Source of the DNA: JAWLCA01 sp050485905
GTDB lineage: Bacteria > Pseudomonadota > Alphaproteobacteria > Rhodobacterales > Rhodobacteraceae
Direction of reading: 5' to 3'
Assembly (NCBI GenBank): GCA_050485905.1
Contig: JBJHCH010000170.1
Coordinates: 1-5,125 of the forward strand
Length of the DNA: 5,125 bases
Made by a program: the position numbers and the translations under genes. This document shows, piece after piece, positions 1-4,636 of the stretch (the first letter of the stretch is position 1; each line of letters opens with the position of its first letter). The notes beneath the pieces are model-generated. The model searched no databases, had not been told where the DNA came from, and saw only the letters and a list, made by a program, of their open reading frames with translations.

Positions 1-405
1 GCGCCGCGCCATCGCCTGATCGAAGCGCCGTCCGCGCGGCGACAGATAGACGACCGGCCAGCGAGCCGGATCGCCCACGCCGGTCGCGGCCTCACGCAGC
101 GCCGCGGCAACTACGTCAGGGCGCAGAACCATCCCCGCGCCGCCGCCCGCCGGCGTGTCGTCCACGTTGCGGTGCTTTCCCACGCCGTGGCTGCGCAGGT
201 CAATGGTTTCCAGTGCCCAAAGGCCGTGATCGAGCGCCTTTCCGGTCAGCGACAGGTCCAGTGTGCCCGGAAAGGCCTCGGGGAACAGGGTGATGACGCG
301 TGCGCACCACGCGCCCTTCAGCCGGGGCGGTCCGGCCATCAGATCCCGCGGCGTCAGGCTGGCGCTGATCGACAGTCGCCCGTGCGAACGCGGCTTCTCG
401 GTCAT
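1..405 (-). CDS. trmD: tRNA (guanine-N1-)-methyltransferase TrmD, N-terminal part, cut by window edge
   Basis: TrmD transfers a methyl group from S-adenosylmethionine to N1 of G37 in tRNAs with a G at position 36, which prevents +1 frameshifting. The 135 visible residues include the core opening RVITLFPEAF (36-45), the conserved stretch HRNVDDTPAGGGAGMV (78-93) and YLSPRGRRFDQ (120-130), the start of the SPOUT trefoil-knot half. The knot loops and the catalytic Asp/Arg region lie beyond base 1. Compared with E. coli TrmD, which starts almost directly at its ISLFPEMF segment, about 32 extra residues precede the core; I recall a similar extension in Rhodobacterales homologues. The ATG overlaps the rimM stop in an ATGA (402-405), and a GAGGGG Shine-Dalgarno lies 8 bases upstream, so translation is probably coupled. 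In many bacteria rplS follows, but that lies outside the window. Confidence 0.96.
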   Translation of the reverse strand, partial: MTEKPRSHGRLSISASLTPRDLMAGPPRLKGAWCARVITLFPEAFPGTLDLSLTGKALDHGLWALETIDLRSHGVGKHRNVDDTPAGGGAGMVLRPDVVAAALREAATGVGDPARWPVVYLSPRGRRFDQAMARR

Positions 406-911
406 TCGAACAGCCCCTCGGGCGGGTCGGCGATGATGCGGCCGGCGGTGACGTCCACAGTGGGAACCACGGCGCGGGTGAAGGGCAGAAGCACGGTCGC
501 CTTCAGCCCCGGGCCATGTACCTCCAGCAGGTCGCCCGCGCCGTGGTTCAGCACGGCGCGGACCCGGCCGATGGGGGTGCCGCCGGTGTCGAGCACCTCA
601 AGTCCGATCAGGTCGGCGTGGTAGTACTCATCCTCGGGCAGGGCAGGCAGGCGGGTACGGTCGGCAAAGAGCTGGACGCCGCGCAGGGCGTCGGCATCCT
701 CCTTTGTCGCCACGCCCGAGAGCCGCGCGGCAAGGCCGTTGGGGATGACCCGCGTTATCTCTACCGAGAACGACCGCGCGCCATCCTCGGTCCAGAGCGG
801 GGCATAGTCGGCGATGGCGGCCGGATCGGAGCAGAAGCTCTTCAACCGCACCTCTCCGCGGACGCCGAAGGCGCCCGCGATCGCGCCGACACAGACCCTG
901 TCGCTGGTCAC
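402..911 (-). CDS. rimM: 16S rRNA processing / 30S maturation factor RimM
   Basis: RimM is a cytoplasmic assembly factor that binds ribosomal protein S19 and helps mature the head of the 30S subunit. The 169-residue protein has the usual length and two-domain layout. The N-terminal RimM beta-barrel starts with VCVGAIAGAFGVRGEVRLKS (6-25). The PRC-barrel domain starts near EDEYYHADLIGLEV (93-106) and contains GRVRAVLNHGAGDLLEV (115-131). The protein closes with the family-like LLPFTRAVVPTVD segment (141-153) and DPPEGLFE. The start codon is GTG (909-911), 17 bases after the rpsP stop, with a weak AAAGGCGG ribosome site in the gap. Its stop overlaps the trmD start by 4 bases. The order rpsP-rimM-trmD matches the classic ribosomal operon of E. 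coli and confirms the call. Confidence 0.97.
   Translation of the reverse strand: MTSDRVCVGAIAGAFGVRGEVRLKSFCSDPAAIADYAPLWTEDGARSFSVEITRVIPNGLAARLSGVATKEDADALRGVQLFADRTRLPALPEDEYYHADLIGLEVLDTGGTPIGRVRAVLNHGAGDLLEVHGPGLKATVLLPFTRAVVPTVDVTAGRIIADPPEGLFE
414..419 (-). promoter_or_regulatory. Shine-Dalgarno site for trmD
   Basis: The minus strand reads GAGGGG inside the last codons of rimM, followed by 8 bases and then the trmD ATG at 403-405. It supports this ATG, and therefore the N-terminal extension of TrmD, over the next in-frame ATG 22 codons downstream. Confidence 0.6.
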
Positions 912-928
912 CCCGAACCGCCTTTGCC

Positions 929-1336
929 TTATTCCGCAGTGGCTTCTGCGGGGGCTTCAGCGGGAGCCTCGGCGGGAGCTTCGACCGGCGCTTCGGGGGT
1001 GGCGGTCTTTTCAGCCTTTTCCTTGGCGCGTTCCTTGGCCTTCTTGCCGGGTTCGGCCTTGTTGGGGTTCTTGCGCTCGGTCTTGGCCAGCACGCCGGCG
1101 GCTTCGAGGAAGCGGGCGACGCGGTCGGTGGGTTGGGCGCCTTCGCCGAGCCAGTGCTTCACGCGGTCCAGATCCATCTTCACCCGGTCCTCGCTGTCCT
1201 TGGCCAGCAGCGGGTTGTAGGTGCCCAGCTTCTCGATGAAGCGGCCGTCGCGGGCCATGCGGCTGTCGGCGGCGACGATGGAATAGTGCGGGCGTTTCTT
1301 GGACCCGCCGCGGGCCAGTCTGATCTTCATTGCCAT
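929..1336 (-). CDS. rpsP: 30S ribosomal protein S16 with acidic Ala/Pro/Glu tail
   Basis: S16 is a primary 16S rRNA-binding protein needed for 30S assembly. The 135-residue product opens with MAMKIRLARGGSKKRPHYSI (1-20) and continues with ADSRMARDGRFIEKLGTYNP (23-42), the S16 signature. The family core ends near residue 85. A longer tail than in E. coli (82 residues) follows: a lysine-rich segment with KKAKERAKEKAEK (98-110), then EAPV/EAPA/EATA repeats to the end. Alphaproteobacterial S16 proteins often carry charged, low-complexity tails. The ATG at 1334-1336 is chosen because AAAGGAG lies 8 bases upstream; the frame stays open further upstream only as a shadow of the chorismate mutase gene. 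It lies 26 bases after that gene and 17 bases before rimM, so it is probably co-transcribed with both. Confidence 0.98.
   Translation of the reverse strand: MAMKIRLARGGSKKRPHYSIVAADSRMARDGRFIEKLGTYNPLLAKDSEDRVKMDLDRVKHWLGEGAQPTDRVARFLEAAGVLAKTERKNPNKAEPGKKAKERAKEKAEKTATPEAPVEAPAEAPAEAPAEATAE
935..994 (-). repeat. Five imperfect 12-bp coding repeats at the rpsP 3' end
   Basis: Five consecutive 12-bp units (983-994, 971-982, 959-970, 947-958, 935-946) encode EAPV, EAPA, EAPA, EAPA and EATA just before the final Glu codon and stop. The units differ mostly at third codon positions, so the protein pattern is kept better than the DNA. This argues against a very recent expansion. Confidence 0.85.
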
Positions 1337-1344
1337 AGGTCTAT

Positions 1345-1351
1345 CTCCTTT
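1345..1351 (-). promoter_or_regulatory. Shine-Dalgarno site for rpsP
   Basis: A strong AAAGGAG on the minus strand lies 8 bases before the ATG at 1334-1336, in the 26-base gap after the chorismate mutase stop. It favours this ATG over the second Met codon two codons later, and its strength fits a ribosomal protein gene. Confidence 0.75.
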
Positions 1352-1362
1352 GAATGGCGGGG

Positions 1363-1659
1363 TTATTTCTGCAGTTGCTCGTGGTGCCGGATAACCTCCT
1401 GAATGATGAAATTCAGGAACTTGCGGGCAAACTCGGGGTCCAGGTCGGCCTCTTTCGACAGCCATTCCAGACGTTCGATCTGGCGCGCCTCGCGCGTCGG
1501 ATCGCTGGGCGGCAGGTCGTGTTCGGCCTTCAGCCGACCCACCGACTGGGTGTGCTTGAAGCGTTCGGCCAGCGTGTAGACGAGGATCGCGTCCAGCCGG
1601 TCGATGCTTTCGCGATGCTCTTTCAGCAGGGACTGCGCAAGGGCGGAGATCTCGCTCAT
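1363..1659 (-). CDS. Chorismate mutase, AroQ type
   Basis: Chorismate mutase converts chorismate to prephenate, the branch step to Phe and Tyr. The 98-residue, all-helical protein matches the stand-alone AroQ fold in length. It aligns without gaps, at a constant +5 offset, to the E. coli P-protein mutase domain as I remember it. Arg16, Arg33, Lys44, Asp53, Arg56 and Glu57 then fall on the E. coli active-site residues Arg11, Arg28, Lys39, Asp48, Arg51 and Glu52. Two further contacts differ: Ser84 aligns with Val89 and Gln88 with His93. FLNFIIQEVIRHHEQ (81-95) resembles alphaproteobacterial members. The ATG at 1657-1659 has AGGGGG (1671-1676) 11 bases upstream; an in-frame ATG 12 codons earlier lies in a tandem repeat without a ribosome site and is less likely. 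No fused prephenate dehydratase or dehydrogenase domain is present. Confidence 0.93.
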   Translation of the reverse strand: MSEISALAQSLLKEHRESIDRLDAILVYTLAERFKHTQSVGRLKAEHDLPPSDPTREARQIERLEWLSKEADLDPEFARKFLNFIIQEVIRHHEQLQK

Positions 1660-1675
1660 CGGGTGGTTTTCCCCC

Positions 1676-1718
1676 TGCCAGCATCGTGCGAGCATCGTGC
1701 CAGCATCGTGCCAGCATC
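1676..1718 (-). repeat. 11-bp tandem repeat between acetyltransferase and chorismate mutase genes
   Basis: Almost four copies of an 11-bp unit, TGGCACGATGC on the minus strand, stand head to tail. There are two perfect copies (1703-1713 and 1692-1702), one with a single change (1681-1691, TCGCACGATGC), and partial units on each side. The array fills about half of the 82-bp gap between the GNAT stop and the chorismate mutase start and runs directly into the AGGGGG ribosome site. Each copy contains an ATG, and because 11 is not a multiple of 3 these fall in different frames. Confidence 0.9.
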
Positions 1719-1741
1719 TGTATGCTTACGAAAACACTCGG

Positions 1742-2311
1742 TCATTGCCGGATCTCCGTGGCGGGCGTGTGGTGCCAGACGGTCGTGCCGTCCTTCAGCG
1801 GGTTGCCGGGTCGCGCGCCCAGCCGTTCGGCCAGCCGGATCGACCGGGTATTTTCAGGTGCGACGTAGCTGACCAGTTCCGGCAGACCCATCGGCCCGAA
1901 CCCGTGATCGCGGGCGGCGCGGGCGGCCTCGGCCGCGTAGCCCTGCCCCCGGGCGCTGGCGCGGAACAGGTAGCCGAGTTCCGGGGCCTGATCGCCCGGT
2001 TCGAAACCGATCAGGACAAAGCCAAGCGGGTCGCCGCCCGGCCGCTGCTCTACCGTCCAGAGGCCGTGGCCGCGCAAGAGCCACATCGCCACCACAGCGG
2101 CAAAGTCGGTGAAGGCGGTTTCGCGCGTGAAGGGGCCGCCGAGATGCGCGCCCTCTGGCCCGCAGGCGATTTCAGCCCAGATGCCGAAGTCGGCAAGCCG
2201 GGGCGCGCGCAGGCGCAACCGCTCGGTTTCGATCACCGGCAGTTGCGCGGCCAGCGTGGCGGCAAAATCGGCGGCCGGGCCGGGGATCGGGATCTCGTGC
2301 GGCGCGGTCAT
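1742..2311 (-). CDS. GNAT family N-acetyltransferase (RimJ/RimL-like), second of a tandem pair
   Basis: This protein probably transfers an acetyl group from acetyl-CoA to an amine; the substrate cannot be read from the sequence. The 189 residues show a RimJ/RimL-type (Acetyltransf_3-like) layout: IETERLRLRAP (27-37) as first strand, ELGYLFRASARGQGYAAEAA (111-130) with the acetyl-CoA pyrophosphate loop R121-G-Q-G-Y-A126, and the C-terminal ENTRSIRLAERLGA (153-166). A roughly 22-residue leader precedes the conserved part. The ATG (2309-2311) overlaps the stop of the upstream paralogue as ATGA. The longer open frame upstream only shadows that gene. RimJ and RimL acetylate ribosomal proteins S5 and L7/L12, and the setting suggests a translation-related target, but that is inference. 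An antibiotic or small-molecule acetyltransferase is equally possible. Confidence 0.9.
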   Translation of the reverse strand: MTAPHEIPIPGPAADFAATLAAQLPVIETERLRLRAPRLADFGIWAEIACGPEGAHLGGPFTRETAFTDFAAVVAMWLLRGHGLWTVEQRPGGDPLGFVLIGFEPGDQAPELGYLFRASARGQGYAAEAARAARDHGFGPMGLPELVSYVAPENTRSIRLAERLGARPGNPLKDGTTVWHHTPATEIRQ

Positions 2312-2850
2312 GCGGCGGCCCCCGGTGACGGGTGGCGGTAGACATGGGTCGTGTCGCCACCGAACGGATGGGCAGCGCCGGGCTCGCGCGTGGCCCCCAA
2401 CCGCTTGGCCAGCGCGATCGAGCGGGCATTGCTGCTTTCGATGTAGCTGATCGCGGTGTTCCATCCCAGGGACTCGTAGGCATGGGCCCGGGCGGCCTGC
2501 GCCGCCTCGAAGGCGAAGCCCTTGCCCTCGGCCTCACCGTCCCAGACCGACCAGCCGATTTCGCGATCAAGCCAGCCTTCGGGGAACCAGGGGCCAGCCA
2601 TGCCCAGCGGGCGCATCGATCCGCGCTGGCAGAAGACGAACATCCCGTAGCCGCGCAGCACCCAATGCCCGACCACATGGCCGAAGCCCCGCCACGCCTC
2701 GCGCGCGGAATAATCGCCGTCGGGCCGGATGAACCGCGCCCTGTCCGACAGCACGAATTCGCGCCAGACCGGCCAGTCCTCGGCGACCGGCGCGCGCAGG
2801 ATCAGGCGCTCCGTCTCGATGACCGGGGTATTGGACAGGGTGATGGTCAC
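2308..2850 (-). CDS. GNAT family N-acetyltransferase (RimJ/RimL-like), first of a tandem pair
   Basis: This 180-residue GNAT protein is related to its downstream neighbour. Both share PVIETERL-x-LRAP near the start (9-21 here) and an N-x-RSI-x-LA-x-RLGA segment near the end (141-153 here). The motif A region is EIGWSVWDGEAEGKGFAFEA (97-116). The pyrophosphate loop reads E108-G-K-G-F-A113, with Glu where the family usually has Gln or Arg. The start is GTG (2848-2850), overlapping the ffh TGA as GTGA, with GGGAAAAAG just upstream inside the last ffh codons; translation is therefore likely coupled to ffh. The acceptor is unknown. Position between ffh and rpsP fits acetylation of a translation or targeting component, but nothing in the sequence proves it. 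Confidence 0.9.
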   Translation of the reverse strand: MTITLSNTPVIETERLILRAPVAEDWPVWREFVLSDRARFIRPDGDYSAREAWRGFGHVVGHWVLRGYGMFVFCQRGSMRPLGMAGPWFPEGWLDREIGWSVWDGEAEGKGFAFEAAQAARAHAYESLGWNTAISYIESSNARSIALAKRLGATREPGAAHPFGGDTTHVYRHPSPGAAA

Positions 2851-4364
2851 TTCTTTTTCCCGAATCCGAGGCCGGACAGGCCCGCCGGCAGCCTTGCGCC
2901 GCCGGAACCGCCGAGGCCGGGCAGGCCCGGCATGCCGCCGCCCATCGACGCGCCGCGCTGCATGCCCTTCGACAGTTCCGAAAGTTCCTCGGGCGACATC
3001 TTGGCGGGGTCGGGCATGCCCTTGCCGCCCATCATGCCCTTCATCATCTGCCGGAGCTGCCCGCCCTTGCCCATGCGCTTCATCATGTCGGCCATCTGGC
3101 GGTGCTGTTTCAGCAGCTTGTTCAGTTCCGACACGTCCATCCCCGCACCGGCGGCGATGCGCTTCTTGCGGCTGGCCTGCAGCAGGTCGGGGTTGGCGCG
3201 TTCCTTTTTGGTCATCGAGTTGATCAGTGCGATCTGGCGCTTCAGCATCTTGTCGTCGATGCCGGCCTCGTTCATCTGCTTCTGCGCCTTGCCCATGCCG
3301 GGCAGCATGCCCATCAGCCCCTGCATGCCGCCCATCTTCAGCATCTGGTCAAGCTGGTTCCTCAGGTCGTTCATGTTGAACTGACCCTTTTGAAAGCGCT
3401 TCATCATGCGCTCGGCCTGCTCGATCTCCAGCGTTTCCTGCGCCTTTTCGACCAGGGCCACGATGTCGCCCATGCCGAGGATGCGGCCGGCGATGCGCTC
3501 TGCCTCGAAGGTTTCCAGCGCGTCCATCTTTTCGCCGAGGCCGACGAAGCGGATCGGCTTGCCGGTGACGGCGCGCATGCTGAGTGCGGCACCCCCACGG
3601 CCGTCGCCGTCCATGCGCGTCAGCACCACGCCGGTGATGCCGATGCGGGAGTCGAAATTCTCGGCCGTATGCACCGCATCCTGGCCGGTGAGCCCGTCGA
3701 CCACCAGCAGCGTCTCGCGCGGGTTCGCCACGTCGCGCACCGCCTCCACCTGGGCCATCAGCTCCTCGTCGATGGAGAGCCGGCCCGCGGTGTCGAGCAT
3801 GTAGACATCGTAGCCGCCGAGCGAAGCCTGCGTCTTGGCGCGCTTGGCGATCTGGACGGCGGTTTCGCCCTTGACGATGGGCAGGGTGGCGACGCCGATC
3901 TGGCGGCCGAGGATTTCCAGTTGCTCCATCGCCGCGGGGCGGTTGGTGTCCAGAGATGCCATCAGCACCTTCTTGCCCTCGCGGTCGGTCAGCCGCTTGG
4001 CAAGCTTGGCGGTGGTCGTGGTCTTGCCCGAACCCTGCAGGCCAACCATCAGGATCGGCGCGGGCGGGTTGTCGATCTTCAGCGCGCCGGGGTCGCCCTC
4101 GCCCTTCAGCACGTCGATCAGCGCGTCGTGGACGATCTTGACGACCTGCTGGCCGGGGGTGACTGATCGGGTGACGGCCTGGCCGGTGGCCTTGTCCTGA
4201 ACCGCCTTGACGAAATCGCGCGCCACGGGCAGCGAGACGTCGGCCTCCAGGAGCGCCACGCGCACCTCTCGCAGGGCGGCCTTGACGTCCTCCTCGGACA
4301 GCGCGCCCTGTTTGGTCAGCCGGTCGAAGACGCCGGACAGGCGCTCGGACAGGTTCTCGAACAT
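2847..4364 (-). CDS. ffh: Signal recognition particle protein Ffh (SRP54)
   Basis: Ffh binds 4.5S RNA and signal sequences emerging from the ribosome and delivers the complex to FtsY at the inner membrane. The 505-residue protein shows all three domains. The N domain is at about 1-90. The G domain has the P-loop GLQGSGKTTTTAKLAKRL (108-125), DTNRPAA (139-145), DTAGR (191-195), TRMDGDGRGGAALS (249-262) and GLGEKMD (275-281). The methionine-rich M domain (about 325-435) contains the RNA-binding SRKKRIAAGAG (398-408). A Gly/Met-rich tail ending in FGKKK makes it longer than E. coli Ffh (453 residues). The ATG at 4362-4364 is chosen because AAGGAG lies 8 bases upstream and MFENLSERLSGVFDRL is the normal N terminus; the 61-codon open frame upstream lacks homology to it. 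Two candidate promoters lie in the upstream gap. No 4.5S RNA gene is visible nearby. Confidence 0.99.
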   Translation of the reverse strand: MFENLSERLSGVFDRLTKQGALSEEDVKAALREVRVALLEADVSLPVARDFVKAVQDKATGQAVTRSVTPGQQVVKIVHDALIDVLKGEGDPGALKIDNPPAPILMVGLQGSGKTTTTAKLAKRLTDREGKKVLMASLDTNRPAAMEQLEILGRQIGVATLPIVKGETAVQIAKRAKTQASLGGYDVYMLDTAGRLSIDEELMAQVEAVRDVANPRETLLVVDGLTGQDAVHTAENFDSRIGITGVVLTRMDGDGRGGAALSMRAVTGKPIRFVGLGEKMDALETFEAERIAGRILGMGDIVALVEKAQETLEIEQAERMMKRFQKGQFNMNDLRNQLDQMLKMGGMQGLMGMLPGMGKAQKQMNEAGIDDKMLKRQIALINSMTKKERANPDLLQASRKKRIAAGAGMDVSELNKLLKQHRQMADMMKRMGKGGQLRQMMKGMMGGKGMPDPAKMSPEELSELSKGMQRGASMGGGMPGLPGLGGSGGARLPAGLSGLGFGKKK

Positions 4365-4372
4365 CGCTCGCT

Positions 4373-4378
4373 CTCCTT
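4373..4378 (-). promoter_or_regulatory. Shine-Dalgarno site for ffh
   Basis: AAGGAG on the minus strand lies 8 bases before the ATG at 4362-4364. It fixes the ffh start and rules out the longer in-frame extension upstream. Confidence 0.75.
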
Positions 4379-4401
4379 CACCCCATCGCCCCAAGGGTGC
4401 G

Positions 4402-4429
4402 ATCATAATCCCCAAGCGGGGCAGTCCAA
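4402..4429 (-). promoter_or_regulatory. Candidate proximal ffh promoter
   Basis: On the minus strand TTGGAC (4424-4429) is followed by a 16-bp spacer and TATGAT (4402-4407), a five-of-six match to the sigma-70 -10 box; the -35 match is three of six. Predicted transcription would start near 4395 and give a leader of about 30 bases ending in the AAGGAG site. The spacer contains the short hairpin CCCC-GCTT-GGGG (4410-4421). Confidence 0.4.
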
Positions 4430-4432
4430 AAT

Positions 4433-4514
4433 GCCTCGCGGCACCCGCGGGCGAAACCTCGCTGACGGGTGGCGATCCCCAAGGATGGGGACCGGAAGGC
4501 GGCTGCACTTCCGG
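4433..4514 (-). other. Run of four adjacent hairpins upstream of ffh (leader element or small RNA candidate)
   Basis: Read on the minus strand, four stem-loops follow one another. A is a perfect 7-bp CCGGAAG/CTTCCGG stem with a 9-base loop (4492-4514). B is TCCCC/GGGGA with a 6-base loop (4476-4491). C is a 6-bp CACCCG/CGGGTG stem, a 3x3 internal loop, and a 4-bp GCGA/TCGC stem closed by GGTT (4442-4471). D is GCC-GCGA-GGC, a GNRA-type loop, directly followed by ATTTT (4428-4442). C and D meet at base 4442. The element starts about 12 bases after the -10 box of the distal promoter candidate. It matches no RNA family I recognise, and it lacks the GGAAGGAAGCAGCC core of 4.5S RNA. High GC content makes chance stems common, so function is unproven. 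Confidence 0.35.
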
Positions 4515-4525
4515 AAACTTGCGCT

Positions 4526-4554
4526 CCGATACGTTGGGCGGGTCCAAGTGTCAA
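4526..4554 (-). promoter_or_regulatory. Candidate distal promoter upstream of ffh
   Basis: A perfect TTGACA (-35, 4549-4554 on the minus strand) stands exactly 17 bp before TATCGG (-10, 4526-4531), which keeps only the TAT of the consensus. Transcription would start near 4519 and cross about 155 bases before ffh, through the hairpin run. An 8-bp palindrome GGCATGCC (4559-4566) lies just upstream of the -35 box. Confidence 0.4.
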
Positions 4555-4569
4555 GGTGGGCATGCCAAC

Positions 4570-4627
4570 GCAAGACGCCCAGGGGTGACCGCGTTGGGTC
4601 AGTGCGCTTCGCGGCGAGACGTCTTGC
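4570..4627 (-). terminator. Branched inverted repeat after the Nudix gene, possible terminator
   Basis: An 8-bp perfect inverted repeat, GCAAGACG with CGTCTTGC (4570-4577 and 4620-4627), encloses two smaller hairpins: TGACC/GGTCA with a 6-base loop (4586-4601) and CGC-TTC-GCG (4605-4613). It begins 9 bases after the Nudix stop on the minus strand. No T-run follows, so it is not a standard Rho-independent terminator. It may protect the 3' end of the transcript or act with Rho. The rest of the Nudix-ffh gap is described under the promoter and hairpin entries. Confidence 0.35.
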
Positions 4628-4636
4628 CTCGCGCTG

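Noticed and set aside
929..1717. 262-codon open frame extending rpsP upstream through the chorismate mutase gene
   Set aside because: The extra 127 residues are an out-of-frame reading of the chorismate mutase gene, and a strong ribosome site stands before the normal S16 start.
1676..1718. The 11-bp repeats as a CRISPR-like array
   Set aside because: The units are directly adjacent without spacers and far too short, and no cas genes are present.
1719..1745. Promoter-like pair before the chorismate mutase (ATGACC at 1740-1745 and CATACA at 1719-1724, minus strand)
   Set aside because: The spacer is only 15 bp and the -10 box matches at three positions; too weak to list as a feature.
2332..3384. 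Long plus-strand open frames, including one of 350 codons opposite GNAT and ffh and one of 354 codons opposite ffh
   Set aside because: They are antisense to well-identified genes, have biased compositions typical of GC-rich shadow frames, and show no domain I recognise.
4410..4421. CCCC-GCTT-GGGG hairpin as a Rho-independent terminator before ffh
   Set aside because: The stem is only 4 bp, no T-run follows, and it lies in the spacer of the proximal promoter candidate.
4492..4514. Sequence resembling the GGAA-loop core of 4.5S/SRP RNA next to ffh
   Set aside because: CCGGAAGTGCAGCC only superficially resembles the GGAAGGAAGCAGCC core. The bases flanking the GGAA do not form the required helix, and the conserved internal loops are absent.
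4365..4547. 61-codon N-terminal extension of Ffh
   Set aside because: The extension covers the intergenic region with the promoter candidates, has no resemblance to Ffh, and the AAGGAG site marks the usual MFENLSERL start.
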